A stretch of 64,000 bases of DNA from Betaproteobacteria bacterium (GTDB lineage: Bacteria > Pseudomonadota > Gammaproteobacteria > Burkholderiales > Casimicrobiaceae). The notes beneath the pieces are model-generated. The model had not been told where the DNA came from, did not search any database, and was given only the letters and a program-made list of their open reading frames with translations. A program made the position numbers and the translations under genes. The DNA is taken from NCBI GenBank assembly GCA_004293675.1, contig READ01000019.1, positions 119,189-183,188 on the forward strand, read 5' to 3'. Of this stretch, positions 53,924 through 63,879 are shown piece by piece; positions within the stretch are counted from its first letter, which is position 1, and every line of letters starts with the position of its first letter.

Positions 53924-56662
53924 ATGGATTCCACGTACAACCCCAAGACTGTCGAAGCGACAGCGCAAACCCATTGGATCGCCACCGACGCCTACAAAGC
54001 CGTTGAGCATGATCCACGTTTTCCTAAGGGCAAATACTACGCCTGCTCGATGCTGCCCTACCCTTCTGGCAAGCTGCACATGGGGCATGTCCGGAACTAC
54101 ACGATCAATGACATGCTGGTGCGCTATTTGCGCATGCAAGGCTACAACGTGTTGATGCCAATGGGTTGGGATGCATTTGGCTTGCCCGCAGAAAACGCGG
54201 CGATGAAAGGCAAAGTTGCGCCCGCTGCGTGGACCTACGAAAACATTCGCACGATGAAATCGCAGTGCAATGCGCTGGGTTTGGCGATTGATTGGTCACG
54301 CGAGCTCACCACCTGCGACCCAGCGTATTACAAGTGGAATCAATGGTTCTTCTTGAAAATGTTGGAAAGCGGCGTTGCGTATCGCAAAACGCAAATCGTG
54401 AATTGGGACCCGGTCGATCAAACGGTGCTTGCGAATGAGCAAGTGATCGATGGACGTGGTTGGCGCTCCGGCGCGCTCGTGGAAAAGCGCGAGATTCCCG
54501 GCTACTACATGAACATCACGAAGTACGCCGAGGAATTACTTGACGCAACGCTTCACAAATTACCCGGTTGGTCGGATCGCTTGCGCACCATTCAAGAAAA
54601 CTGGATTGGTAAATCCGAAGGCGTACGCTTCGCGTTCCCGCACGATATCAAAGACGCCAACGGCAAGTCGATTCAAGACGGCAAGATGTATGTGTTCACC
54701 ACACGCGCCGATACGATCATGGGTGTGACGTTCGTTGCGGTTGCACCAGAGCATCCGCTCGCCGTGCGCGCGGGTGAAATGAATCCTTTGCTCGCTCCGA
54801 AAATCGAAGCGCTTAAGGCGGGTGGCACCACCGAAGCTGAGCTGGCCGTTAAGGAAAAAGAAGGCGTTGCGACCGGGTTATTCGTGACGCATCCGCTCAC
54901 CGGTGAACAGGTTGAAATTTGGGTCGGGAATTACGTGCTCATCACTTATGGTGACGGCGCAGTGATGGGTGTGCCCGCGCACGACGAGCGAGATTTCGCG
55001 TTTGCGAAGAAGTACAACTTGCCAATCAAACAAGTCGTGGCCCTCCCCCCGGGGGGGAGGGTGCCGAAGGCGGGAGAGGGTGATGGCGCTCCAAGCCCAG
55101 TTGGATCGAGCACAAACTCCCTCTCCCCAACCCTCCCCCCCGGGGGGAGGGAGTTCTCCACACACGCGTGGCAAGACTGGTACGGCAACAAGGGCGAGGG
55201 CATCGCCATCAGCAGCGGCAGCTACGACGGGCTCAAGTTCGCAGATTGTGTTGATGCGGTAGCCAACGATCTGATCGCAAAAAAATTGGGCGAAAAGAAA
55301 ACCACCTTCCGCCTCCGCGACTGGGGCATCTCGCGCCAACGCTATTGGGGTACGCCCATCCCGGTGATCCACTGCGATGATTGCGGCGTCGTTCCTGTGC
55401 CAGAGAAAGACTTGCCCGTTGTGTTGCCCGAGCATCACATCCCTGATGGCAGCGGCAATCCGCTCAAACATGATGAAGCCTTCATCAATTGCGCGTGCCC
55501 GAAATGCGGCAAGCCCGCGCGTCGTGAAACCGACACGATGGATACGTTTGTCGATTCGGCGTGGTACTACATGCGCTACGCGTCGCCCGATGCGGCCATC
55601 AACGGCATGCCTTCGATGGTCGATTCGCGTAACGATTACTGGATGCCGATGGATCAATACATCGGCGGTATCGAGCACGCGGTGTTGCATTTGCTCTACG
55701 CGCGTTTCTGGACCAAGGCCATGCGTGACATGGGCTTACTGAAATTCGATGAACCGTTCAAACGCATGACCAATCATGGCATGCTGCTCAATCACATCTT
55801 CTACAAGCCCACCGACAAAGGCACCAAGGATTACATCCCACCAACCGACGTTCACAACACCTTCGATGAAAAGGGCCACATCAACGGCGGCACACTCGCC
55901 GATGGCTCGCGCGTTGAATACGGCGGCATTGGCAAGATGGGCAAAAGCGAGCGCAACGGCGTCGATCCACAAGACTTGATCGACAAATACGGCGCAGACA
56001 CAGCGCGCTTGTATGTGATGTTCGTCGGCGGCCCCGAAGATCCAGCGGTGTGGTCAGACACCGCAGTCGAAGGCGCGATGCGATTTTTGCGCCGCGTTTG
56101 GACTTACTGCGCAGATCGCAGCGGCGAAATCGCGAGTGCTGGCGCGGTCGATATGAATTCGTTAAACGCCGATTTGAAAGCCACCCGCTTCGAATTGCAC
56201 AACACGTTAAAGCAATCGAATTTCGATTACGAGCGGCAGCAATACAACACGGTCGTTTCCGCATCAATGAAGATGTTGAACGCGCTTGAAACGGTGAAGC
56301 CGGGCGTCAGCCCAAGCATTTCGCGCGAAGGCGCATCGATCTTGTTGCGCACGCTCTATCCCGTCGCGCCGCACATCACGTGTCAGCTATGGGCTGATCT
56401 CGGTTTCGAAAAAACTGAAGGCGAGCTTCTGAATGCAAAGTGGCCGCAGCCAGATGCAGCAGCACTAGTGCAGGACGAACTCAAATTGGTTCTGCAAGTC
56501 AACGGCAAAACGCGCGGCGAAATCGTCGTGCCGTCGAGTGCGGACAAAGCAGCGATTGAAGCCGCAGCCGCTGCATCGCCGGATGTCGCAAAGTACGGCG
56601 AGGGGCGAACCCCTAAGAAGATCATTGTGGTGCCTGGGCGCTTGGTCAATGTGGTGGTTTAG
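53924..56662 (+). CDS. leuS: Leucyl-tRNA synthetase with translated palindrome insert
   Basis: Charges tRNA-Leu. 912 residues, about 50 more than E. coli LeuRS. The class I HIGH motif reads [10 protein letters not shown] (near residue 48) and KMSKS reads [11 protein letters not shown] (near residue 665); the editing domain keeps [12 protein letters not shown]. Directly after [11 protein letters not shown], a GC-rich palindrome is read in frame (residues ~372-410), adding LPPGGR at each end. The frame continues intact to [13 protein letters not shown] and the rest of the enzyme. The start is the ATG giving MDSTYNPKT. It heads leuS-lptE-holA. Confidence 0.97.
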   Translation: MDSTYNPKTVEATAQTHWIATDAYKAVEHDPRFPKGKYYACSMLPYPSGKLHMGHVRNYTINDMLVRYLRMQGYNVLMPMGWDAFGLPAENAAMKGKVAPAAWTYENIRTMKSQCNALGLAIDWSRELTTCDPAYYKWNQWFFLKMLESGVAYRKTQIVNWDPVDQTVLANEQVIDGRGWRSGALVEKREIPGYYMNITKYAEELLDATLHKLPGWSDRLRTIQENWIGKSEGVRFAFPHDIKDANGKSIQDGKMYVFTTRADTIMGVTFVAVAPEHPLAVRAGEMNPLLAPKIEALKAGGTTEAELAVKEKEGVATGLFVTHPLTGEQVEIWVGNYVLITYGDGAVMGVPAHDERDFAFAKKYNLPIKQVVALPPGGRVPKAGEGDGAPSPVGSSTNSLSPTLPPGGREFSTHAWQDWYGNKGEGIAISSGSYDGLKFADCVDAVANDLIAKKLGEKKTTFRLRDWGISRQRYWGTPIPVIHCDDCGVVPVPEKDLPVVLPEHHIPDGSGNPLKHDEAFINCACPKCGKPARRETDTMDTFVDSAWYYMRYASPDAAINGMPSMVDSRNDYWMPMDQYIGGIEHAVLHLLYARFWTKAMRDMGLLKFDEPFKRMTNHGMLLNHIFYKPTDKGTKDYIPPTDVHNTFDEKGHINGGTLADGSRVEYGGIGKMGKSERNGVDPQDLIDKYGADTARLYVMFVGGPEDPAVWSDTAVEGAMRFLRRVWTYCADRSGEIASAGAVDMNSLNADLKATRFELHNTLKQSNFDYERQQYNTVVSASMKMLNALETVKPGVSPSISREGASILLRTLYPVAPHITCQLWADLGFEKTEGELLNAKWPQPDAAALVQDELKLVLQVNGKTRGEIVVPSSADKAAIEAAAAASPDVAKYGEGRTPKKIIVVPGRLVNVVV
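55037..55153. repeat. GC-rich palindrome, copy 5 (translated within leuS)
   Basis: GGCCCTCCCCCCGGGGGGGA on the left and CCCTCCCCCCCGGGGGGAGG on the right, inner arms GAGAGGGTG/CTCCCTCTCC. It matches the hisB-hisH copy most closely (AAACTCCCTCTCCC shared). The insertion preserves the leuS frame. Confidence 0.95.
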
Positions 56663-56772
56663 AACGCGAAGAAGACGATGAGAACAAGGACGAATGACCA
56701 ATGACCAATGACGCAAAGCAGTGCCAAGTTTTTTGCTCGTTGCTGCGTAAGGCACGCGGCTTAGTCCGTCCA

Positions 56773-57315
56773 ATGGGTCGCGGCATTGAACGCATTGTCG
56801 TGTCTCGTCCCATCTCGCTGATGCTTGCGCTCGCCGCAGCGTCCGTATTGACGGCCTGCGGCTTCCAGCTTCGCGGTAGCGCATCATTGCCGTTTACGAG
56901 CGTGTATGTTCAAGCACCGACCACCACCGCGCTGGGTGGCGCAGGTGCGCCCGTGGTGCCTGATGTCATTGCGGGGCTCATCCGAAACGGCGTTCAGCTC
57001 AAGACAAAAATTGACGATGCAGAATTCGCTGTTCGTTTTCTACAAGTGACGTTTGATAAACGTGTCTTGTCGTTGTCCGGCGGTGGTCGCGCGCGTGAAT
57101 TCGAATTGGAATATCGAGTTCGCTACGAATTTGTCGATTCGAAACAGCGACTGTGGGGCGAGCCTGGCGAGATCACGATTCGTCGCGATTTTTCGTTTTC
57201 TGAATCGCAGCAACTAGCCAAAGAAGCCGAAGAACGTCAACTCATTCGCGACATGCAGCTCGATGCAGCAGCACAGATTTTGCGGCGTCTCCAAGCGGTG
57301 AAGAAGCCCGCGTAG
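56773..57315 (+). CDS. lptE: LPS assembly lipoprotein LptE
   Basis: The outer-membrane partner of LptD in lipopolysaccharide export. ~180 residues: hydrophobic signal ending at lipobox LTAC (followed by GFQLRGSASLPF, the LptE signature), then ELEYRVRYEFVD and a C-terminal amphipathic DMQLDAAAQILRRLQAV. The start is uncertain: the ATG at 56773 gives a standard ~29-residue signal; an in-frame ATG at 56701 would add 24 residues. It sits between leuS and holA as in most proteobacteria. Confidence 0.92.
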   Translation: MGRGIERIVVSRPISLMLALAAASVLTACGFQLRGSASLPFTSVYVQAPTTTALGGAGAPVVPDVIAGLIRNGVQLKTKIDDAEFAVRFLQVTFDKRVLSLSGGGRAREFELEYRVRYEFVDSKQRLWGEPGEITIRRDFSFSESQQLAKEAEERQLIRDMQLDAAAQILRRLQAVKKPA

Positions 57316-57344
57316 CTTGGCTGCGATGTGCTTTCGTTTTATCA

Positions 57345-58358
57345 GTGAACGTTTCATCCGATCAGCTTAGTACGAAGCTCGACAGCGGACTCAAACCGCT
57401 TTACGTCATTCACGGCGAAGAGACTTTGACCAAGCTCGAAGCCGCCGATGCCATTCGCGTGGCGGCGCGAAAGAGTGGCTTTAGCGAACGTGAACACTTC
57501 ATTGTTGAAGCTCATTTCGATTGGAGCACGGTCACCGAATCGAGCGACAACTTATCGCTCTTTGCAACGCAGCGCATTGTTGAAATCACGGTCAACACCG
57601 CTAAACCATCAGCGGACGCAGCCAGTTTTTTTGCGGACACCGCAAACGATCCACCACCCGATACGCTCTTCATCATTAACCTACCCAAACTTGATCGCAG
57701 TGCGACGGAGAGCGCTTGGTTTTCCGCATGTGACCGCGCTGGCGTGATGATCGCGGCGCCACTGGTGGATCGCGATCAGTTGCCACGTTGGGTGAAGTCG
57801 CGATTGGTCGCAGCCGGTTTCGATGCGGAGCGCGAAGCGGTGGAATTACTTTGTGAGCGCTGCGAAGGCAATCTGCTCGCGGCGAAGCAAGAAATCGACA
57901 AACTCGCATTGCTTGTCCCATTGGGAAAACTAAGCGCTGAATCGATCAGCGGCGCAGTGGCCGATGTCGCGCGATACGACACGCAAGAATTGTCAGAAGC
58001 GTTTTTGCGTGGCGATTTGGCACGCTACAGCAAGGTGCTGCACGGACTGCAAGCCGAGGGCGAACAAGCGCCGCGATTGTCGTGGCAACTGGCTGAGGAT
58101 GTGCATGCGCTTGCAGGTATTTTCTTGATGCGTCGACAAGGCGTTCCGATGATGCAAGCGCTGCGCAATGCACGTGTTTGGGGGAAGCGACAGAAAGCGA
58201 TGGAGATTGCCGCAGAATCGGTCGCCCCGCAACGTATCGCCGAGCTACTCAAGCGCTGCGCCACGCTCGATGCGCAGAGCAAGGGGCAGGCTGCGGGCGA
58301 TGCGTGGCTGACGTTGGCAGGTTTGGCAGCGCTCGCGCATGGTGCGCTTGCGTTGTGA
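57345..58358 (+). CDS. holA: DNA polymerase III subunit delta
   Basis: The clamp-loader wrench that opens the beta clamp. 337 residues, GTG start. Family text includes LKPLYVIHGEETLTKLEAAD (near residue 16), the clamp-contact SLFATQRIVEI, CEGNLLAAKQEIDKLALL and the collar-domain SWQLAEDVHALAGI. It follows lptE by 29 bp. Confidence 0.96.
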   Translation: MNVSSDQLSTKLDSGLKPLYVIHGEETLTKLEAADAIRVAARKSGFSEREHFIVEAHFDWSTVTESSDNLSLFATQRIVEITVNTAKPSADAASFFADTANDPPPDTLFIINLPKLDRSATESAWFSACDRAGVMIAAPLVDRDQLPRWVKSRLVAAGFDAEREAVELLCERCEGNLLAAKQEIDKLALLVPLGKLSAESISGAVADVARYDTQELSEAFLRGDLARYSKVLHGLQAEGEQAPRLSWQLAEDVHALAGIFLMRRQGVPMMQALRNARVWGKRQKAMEIAAESVAPQRIAELLKRCATLDAQSKGQAAGDAWLTLAGLAALAHGALAL

Positions 58359-58376
58359 ATGCGTGGCGCGTCATCT

Positions 58377-58500
58377 GTATTTTTAACGCAGATTTCGCAG
58401 ATGATTCAGTTGATTGACACAGATTTTTCCACGTCAAAAGCGGTCGCACCACTGTTGCTATACGATCTACGTGAATCTGCGGAGTCTGCGTCAAAAAATC
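58377..58500. repeat. GACGCAGATT inverted repeat, copy 4
   Basis: TTTTTAACGCAGATTTCGCA and GCGGAGTCTGCGTCAAAAAA bound a ~120-bp inverted repeat downstream of holA and before the convergent rsmE gene. Confidence 0.88.
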
Positions 58501-58601
58501 GTAGCGACGAGTCGCTTTACGCACGGATGTTCAAAGCATCCTGAGGCGCGACAGGCGGAGTGCCTACAATGCGTAATGTGCCAGCTTTGTAAAGACCCAA
58601 G

Positions 58602-59300
58602 TCACATCGCCGACGACAGGATCGCCAGCGATGCGGTGGCTGCCGTTTCGGCACGCAGGATCGTCGCGCCAATGCGCAGCCTTTGGTCACAGCGCTTTCG
58701 AAGCGCTTCAAGTTCGCGCGGTGAAAAGCCACCTTCGGGGCCAACAAAAATAGAGACTGCATTAGTCGACGACACGCTCACGTTTGTGTCGCCTTCTGCA
58801 TCGAGCAAGACCATCAACTGATTCGATACCGATTGAAGCGCCGCATCAAATGTGATCGGTGCGTGAATGATCGGAATCTGGTTTCGCCCGCACTGCTCGC
58901 ATGCCGCAATGGCGACGCCGCGCCAATGCTCCACTCGCTTCACCACATCGCCTGGAATACGTTGTGAACGCTCACTGTAAAGTGGGTGAATTTCAGAGGT
59001 GCCGAGCTCAACTGCCTTTTGAATCATCCAATCGAATCGATCGTTGGCAATGAGTGCAGTGAATATCGAAAAGCGCTGCTTGAGTTCACGCTCGATCGCC
59101 TCACGTGATCCGGTCGTTACCGTCACTGATTTTTTTTCGATCTGATCTATCGTGGCGGACAGCTCGCCACCCGCGCCGTCAAACAGCGTGATCGTTTCGC
59201 CCTCACGCAAACGGAGCACACGAACATGCTGCGCGATATTCGGGGCCACGACGAAGGTCGCATTTTCAACGACCGTGGGTTCAGAAAAAAAGCGTGGCAT
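58602..59300 (-). CDS. rsmE: 16S rRNA (uracil1498-N3)-methyltransferase RsmE
   Basis: Methylates U1498 of 16S rRNA. 232 residues: N-terminal PUA-like domain (HVRVLRLREGETITLFDG) and a SPOUT knot with KAVELGTSEIHPLYSERSQ, SIFVGPEGGFSPRELEAL and RIGATILRAETAATASLAIL. The start overlaps the stop of the hydrolase gene upstream by ATGA. Confidence 0.97.
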   Translation of the reverse strand: MPRFFSEPTVVENATFVVAPNIAQHVRVLRLREGETITLFDGAGGELSATIDQIEKKSVTVTTGSREAIERELKQRFSIFTALIANDRFDWMIQKAVELGTSEIHPLYSERSQRIPGDVVKRVEHWRGVAIAACEQCGRNQIPIIHAPITFDAALQSVSNQLMVLLDAEGDTNVSVSSTNAVSIFVGPEGGFSPRELEALRKRCDQRLRIGATILRAETAATASLAILSSAM

Positions 59301-60100
59301 CAGCGAGCGTTAGCAAATGTCCATAACGCTTTAAGCACTGCATCGGGTGCCTCGGAATACATATTGTGACCGGCGTATCGAATGGTTTCCGTGCGCACAT
59401 TTTTCAGCGCCGCCGTCACGGGGACGCTCGCTTTTGGTGGCGTCATCATGTCGCTCTCACCGATCAATACTTGCACGGGGCAACTGATCTTTTCGGCGCT
59501 TGCAAGTCCGTGAGCGTAGGCTTTGCAGGCCGCTAAATCAGTATGCAGCACACCTTTTTTCATTCGCCGCATCAACGCAATGCTGTTGCCCGGAAGCCAT
59601 GTGCCGGGTGCCTTGTGATTGTTGCCAAGTTGCGATGCGGGTGCGTACGACCAGCCCACAATCATTCGTCTGGCGCGCTCTTCATCGTTGGCAGCGGCGT
59701 CGATTAATGCGTCGCCGACGGCCATCGGTACGGCCGTTCCAACGAGCGAGAGCTTGCCCACCAAGTCAGCACGAGTGCCCGCAAGCTCAAGTGCGGTGAG
59801 TGAACCCATACTGTGCCCGATCAAGTGCGCGGCCTTGACGTCGACTGCATCAAGAAACGCTGCAACCCACGCTGCTAGCGCTTCAATACTGCTGCAGCAC
59901 GGGCCTTCGCTTTGCCCGTGTCCTGGCAAATCAACGGCCAACACGTTCCAACCATGATGCGCGAAATAGCGTGATTGCATCGCCCACACGCTGTGGTCGT
60001 TCGCCGCGCCGTGAATGAATACGACCGTGGGTTGCGATTCAACGAAGGCTTTGGTGCCGGTGTAGGCGTAGGCTGACGCGCCGTTTACTTTGATTTTCAT
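59300..60100 (-). CDS. Alpha/beta-fold hydrolase
   Basis: A 266-residue serine hydrolase: oxyanion HGAANDHSVWAMQ (near residue 30), VDLPGHGQSEGP, nucleophile GHSMGSLTALELAG (Ser near residue 97), acid in LIGESDMMTPP (Asp near residue 216) and His in RYAGHNMYSEAP. The lid region (PASQLGNNHKAPGTWLPG) resembles esterase/lipase members. Substrate unknown. Translationally coupled to rsmE. Confidence 0.9.
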   Translation of the reverse strand: MKIKVNGASAYAYTGTKAFVESQPTVVFIHGAANDHSVWAMQSRYFAHHGWNVLAVDLPGHGQSEGPCCSSIEALAAWVAAFLDAVDVKAAHLIGHSMGSLTALELAGTRADLVGKLSLVGTAVPMAVGDALIDAAANDEERARRMIVGWSYAPASQLGNNHKAPGTWLPGNSIALMRRMKKGVLHTDLAACKAYAHGLASAEKISCPVQVLIGESDMMTPPKASVPVTAALKNVRTETIRYAGHNMYSEAPDAVLKALWTFANAR

Positions 60101-60120
60101 AGCGTGGCTCCGCGGGGGCT

Positions 60121-60236
60121 GAGTCCCTCACCGTTTAAAGGGGTGGTTAGGAGGGGGGGTTGGTTGTGAGGAAAAGCGCGGCTCATCGAAACGAACACCA
60201 TCCCCACCCTAGCCCTCCCCTTGAAGGGGAGGGAAT
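60121..60236. repeat. GC-rich palindrome, copy 6
   Basis: GAGTCCCTCACCGTTTAAAG at the left (degenerate) and CCCTCCCCTTGAAGGGGAGG at the right, with arms GGGGGTTGG and CCATCCCCACC. It lies between metY and the hydrolase gene, where it would be transcribed if they share a transcript. Confidence 0.9.
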
Positions 60237-60260
60237 CTTCTCTGATCGATGAAAGCGGCC

Positions 60261-61553
60261 TCATTTCAACTTCTCCGCTGCTTTGAGCGCGCGGCCCAAG
60301 TCATCACACAAATCCTGCGCACTCTCCAACCCAATCGATAGACGAATCGTGCCCTCGGTGATGCCCGCAGCTACCAGCGCATCGGTGCTCATTCGGGAAT
60401 GTGTGGTGCTGGCGGGATGAATGACCAGCGATTTGGCATCACCCACGTTGGCTAAATGCGAAAAAATTCGTAGGTTTTCGATGAACGCCCTGCCCTGCGC
60501 GCGGCTGCCTTTCAGGTCAAACGAAAACACGGCGCTCGCGCCCTTCGGAAAGTATTTTTTCGCGAGCTCGAAATCACGATGTTCGGGCAACTCAGGATGA
60601 TGAATCGCGCCGACAAACGGATGCGCGCGCAAAAATTCCAGCACTTTGCGGGTGTTCGTAACGTGCCGATCCATCCTCACCGGTAGCGTTTCCATCCCCT
60701 GCAGGATTTGCCACGCCGTCATCGCGGCCATACAGGCCCCGAAATCGCGAAGCCCTTCGCGGCGGCAGCGGAGCAAAAATGCGGCGGTCGAGGATTCCTC
60801 GGCAAACACCATGTTGTGAAAGCCGTGATACGGTGCAGCCAGTGTCGGGAATTTATCGCGCGCGGCGTCACTCAGCCAATCGAATCGACCACCGTCCACC
60901 AGCAGGCCGCCGATCACCACGCCGTGGCCCGACAAAAATTTGGTCGCGGAATGAAACACGATGTCCGCGCCGTGCTCAAAGGGGCGGATCAAATACGGGG
61001 TGGTCAAGGTGGAATCGAGCATGAGCGGCACGCCCGCCGCGTGCGCAATCTCGGCGACCTTTTCAATATCGATCAGCAAATTGCCCGGATTACCCAGCGT
61101 TTCACCGAAGAGTAAACGCGTGTTGGGACGAATCGCGGCGCGCCACGCACCCAGATCGCCAGGATCGACGAACGTCGTTTCAATCCCAAAACGCGGCAGC
61201 GTGTAATCAAGTAGATTGTGTGAGCCACCGTACAAAGCTCGGCTTGCAACGATGTGAGCGCCCGCTCCCATCAGCGTCACGATGGCCAGATGCAGCGCGG
61301 CTTGGCCGCTGGCGACCGAAATCGCGCCGATGCCGCCTTCGAGCGCGGCGATCCGCTCTTCTAAAACCGCGTTGGTTGGGTTGGAGAGCCTCGAATACAC
61401 GTGGCCTGCACGCTCCATATTGAAAAGCGCAGCGGCGTGATCGGCGTCTTCGAATACGAACGAGCTCGTTTGGTAGATCGGTGTGGCGCGCGCGCCGGTC
61501 GTGGGATCGGGTCGAGCGCCCGCATGAAGGGAAAGGGTGTCGAAATCGAACAT
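60261..61553 (-). CDS. metY: O-acetylhomoserine sulfhydrylase (Cys/Met metabolism PLP enzyme)
   Basis: Forms homocysteine from O-acetyl- or O-succinylhomoserine and sulfide. 430 residues, fold-type I: LHAGARPDPTTGARATPIYQ at the N-terminus, YSRLSNPTNAVLEERIAALE, and the PLP lysine in FHSATKFLSGHGVVIGG (near residue 205). The length and KYFPKGASAVFSFDLKG insert fit the MetY rather than MetB/MetC group. The upstream region shows no clear SAM-responsive RNA. Confidence 0.93.
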   Translation of the reverse strand: MFDFDTLSLHAGARPDPTTGARATPIYQTSSFVFEDADHAAALFNMERAGHVYSRLSNPTNAVLEERIAALEGGIGAISVASGQAALHLAIVTLMGAGAHIVASRALYGGSHNLLDYTLPRFGIETTFVDPGDLGAWRAAIRPNTRLLFGETLGNPGNLLIDIEKVAEIAHAAGVPLMLDSTLTTPYLIRPFEHGADIVFHSATKFLSGHGVVIGGLLVDGGRFDWLSDAARDKFPTLAAPYHGFHNMVFAEESSTAAFLLRCRREGLRDFGACMAAMTAWQILQGMETLPVRMDRHVTNTRKVLEFLRAHPFVGAIHHPELPEHRDFELAKKYFPKGASAVFSFDLKGSRAQGRAFIENLRIFSHLANVGDAKSLVIHPASTTHSRMSTDALVAAGITEGTIRLSIGLESAQDLCDDLGRALKAAEKLK

Positions 61554-61808
61554 GGTTTGACGCTACTTCGCTCAGTTTTTCGGTCGAGAACGGAGCATAA
61601 CCGGGACAAGTTCGGCGTTGACCAGCGCTAATCAATCGAACGGTGCGCTCCAAATCGCCGCTCGGTTACGAACAAATCAATGAATGAGCGAATGGGCGCG
61701 TGTTTTTTCATTCGTTACGTTGAAATTCAATCAAAATCGCACAATAACGTTGTTTATTTACAACACTATTTTATTAAAATGAAATTATTCCTAACTTTTT
61801 AACTAGAC
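61554..61808. other. AT-rich intergenic stretch upstream of metY
   Basis: No reading frame of note. The first ~120 bp are ordinary and should hold the metY promoter; from ~61680 the sequence turns sharply AT-rich (CACAATAACGTTGTTTATTT) and leads into the next double-hairpin element. No other known RNA or repeat was recognised. Confidence 0.5.
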
Positions 61809-61907
61809 GCCTTATAAAAAAAGGATTTTGATAAGTTTGAAATATTTGTTGAATTTCTTCCATTTAACAAAAAAGCCTTATTTCTCAAGGCTTTTGAGCA
61901 TAAAGCT
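61809..61907 (+). repeat. Double-hairpin element, copy I (99 bp)
   Basis: The left end GCCTTATAAAAAAAGG is degenerate. The right hairpin AAAAAAGCCTTATTTCTCAA-GGCTTTT has A- and T-runs and looks like an intrinsic terminator; it starts 66 bp from the left end. The element ends GCATAAAGCT, 15 bp before the HD-GYP stop codon. Confidence 0.85.
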
Positions 61908-61922
61908 GTTAATTGCCTAATT

Positions 61923-63794
61923 TTATAGCAATTCGCCCGGCAAAATCGGCTCCATATCGTTCAACATTTGATGCATCTGATCACGCGCTTGCAAAAATGT
62001 TGAGTACTTTCCGGCTTGCGACAAATAGTCATCAAACGCCTCTCCCGGATGTGCAATTCGAAGCGCATTCACCATCGAAATGAAGAGCTCTGCGAGCCGC
62101 GGTTCGAAGTGTGTGCCCGATTCTTGTGCGATGAGCTCCACTGTTTTTTCATGCGTCCATGCGTCTTTGTAGGGGCGTCGATGAGCAAGCGCATCGTACA
62201 CATCAGCAAGCGCCGCGATGCGCGCAACGACGGGAATCGTTTCGCCGACAAGCGCTCTTGGATAGCCCGTTCCGTCCCACCACTCGTGATGAAACATCGC
62301 GATCTGTTCGGCCAATCGGAACGCTGGATGTGAGCACTGTTGCAACACCTGCGCACCGATCACCGTGTGCCGCTCCATCACCTTAAATTCAGCCTCAGAA
62401 AGCTTGCCGGGCTTCATGAGCAATCCGTCTGGAATGCCCAGTTTTCCGATGTCGTGAAGCCGCGCCGCGAGCTCAACATCCATACAAAATTTGCTGCCGT
62501 AACCAGCCGCTTCTGCGAGCAAACCAGCCAGTTTTCCCACGCGATACGCATGCCGACCAAGCGAGTCTTCGCGCAATTCCGCCGACACCGCCAAGCGCTC
62601 CAACGCATCTCGATACATCGATTCCGGCACCTCGATTTCTTCCTTCTGCGAACCCGGAATTCGCTGGATCGCATTGATCACCGCACGCACATCATCCTTG
62701 CCCGGCATCGGTGTTTGAACACGCTCTTTGATCGCCTCTAATTTGCCGCGAACGGCGGCGACTTGGGACTTGCCCAAGAACTCAACCAACTCGCCCAAAT
62801 AGAGCAAAGCACCCGCGTGATCATTGCCCTTTTCATAGGCCTTTACGAGCAGCACCAAGTTGTCTCGATACACACCTGGCAAGCCCTTCGATTTCTTGAG
62901 CATTTCCAATAATTTCGCCACCGCAATCGTCAAGTCCCCCGCGAAGATTTCATAAGCCGCCTCAGCCAAATCACGGTTCATATCCATGCGCGGCGACTTA
63001 AACGCCGACGCTAGGTCTTGAATCATTTTTAGGCGAGCTTGGGCGGTCTTTTCATCCTTCAGTCCGATGGCGCTTTTTAGCCATATTCCCTCTGCGATGA
63101 CGCGATTCAGCAAGCCCTGCGCATCGCGAGGCAAGCCCACTGCTTCGCAGGACTCCCTCGCCGCTTCAGTCGCCAAAGAATAGTGCCGCAAGGCTAGCGC
63201 CGCATTCGCCATGTTTCCGCGCGTGTTGGAGACTAAGCCCGTACAGCTCGAATTGGTCTTGAAGCGTTTTATGAGTCGCAATCCTACGGAAATAGTCTCT
63301 CTATAAAGTCCCATCGCACACAGCGCGCCGGTCATGTTTGCAAAGCAAGCCGCGACCCCGACCTCATCCCCTAACTCGTGAGCAATTGCCGCACCCCTGA
63401 GTGCGTACTCGACCCCGCGAGATGGAACGCCTACATCAACGCTGATGACCGCATAAACGTTGCAAGCGCGCCGCAACTCGTTACGGAATCCATTGTCTGC
63501 AGCGAGGTCTAACGCCCTCTCTACCAGTGTTAACGCCTCGATTGACCGGCCGCGGGGCATGTGTGCGGCTGCAACATCCAACAGAATGGTGATGCTCTTA
63601 TCAATTGGCATTGGTGAATGGCTAAACGCAATGAGCCGAGCCGCTTGCACCAGATTGGCAAAGTCATCCTCATCCGTGGCCTTGAGTCGCATCTGCAGCT
63701 CGGCGTGCAGCCGTTCGGTCAATTCCGCCAAACCTACGCTTTCGAGTTGCGAAACGCACATATCAATCAGCCCCACGAGCACATCGTCTTTCAC
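61923..63794 (-). CDS. TPR-HD-GYP protein, probable cyclic-di-GMP phosphodiesterase
   Basis: 623 residues. The N-terminal ~390 residues are helix-turn-helix repeats of TPR type (EALTLVERALDLAADNG; GAAIAHELGDEVGVAACFAN; HYSLATEAARESCEAVGL). The C-terminal HD-GYP domain is intact: AARLHDIGKLGIPDGLLMKP (HD near residue 447), RHTVIGAQVL, FHHEWWDGTGYPRAL (GYP) and ALADVYDALAHRRPYKDAW. HD-GYP proteins degrade cyclic-di-GMP. No membrane segment. The GTG start is chosen because AGGAG lies 7 bp upstream; the longer frame would run into the divergent peptide gene. The TPR part may bind the peptide encoded divergently. Confidence 0.88.
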   Translation of the reverse strand: MKDDVLVGLIDMCVSQLESVGLAELTERLHAELQMRLKATDEDDFANLVQAARLIAFSHSPMPIDKSITILLDVAAAHMPRGRSIEALTLVERALDLAADNGFRNELRRACNVYAVISVDVGVPSRGVEYALRGAAIAHELGDEVGVAACFANMTGALCAMGLYRETISVGLRLIKRFKTNSSCTGLVSNTRGNMANAALALRHYSLATEAARESCEAVGLPRDAQGLLNRVIAEGIWLKSAIGLKDEKTAQARLKMIQDLASAFKSPRMDMNRDLAEAAYEIFAGDLTIAVAKLLEMLKKSKGLPGVYRDNLVLLVKAYEKGNDHAGALLYLGELVEFLGKSQVAAVRGKLEAIKERVQTPMPGKDDVRAVINAIQRIPGSQKEEIEVPESMYRDALERLAVSAELREDSLGRHAYRVGKLAGLLAEAAGYGSKFCMDVELAARLHDIGKLGIPDGLLMKPGKLSEAEFKVMERHTVIGAQVLQQCSHPAFRLAEQIAMFHHEWWDGTGYPRALVGETIPVVARIAALADVYDALAHRRPYKDAWTHEKTVELIAQESGTHFEPRLAELFISMVNALRIAHPGEAFDDYLSQAGKYSTFLQARDQMHQMLNDMEPILPGELL

Positions 63795-63879
63795 TTGCCA
63801 TCTCCTAAATGCCAATGTCATACTTTCTCGACTAATTGTCCTAGATTGATTCCACACACACAACCCATTGGAGCAACGC

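Noticed and set aside
61554..61680. SAM-responsive riboswitch upstream of metY
   Set aside because: No recognisable SAM-I, SAM-II or SAH motif was found in the leader.
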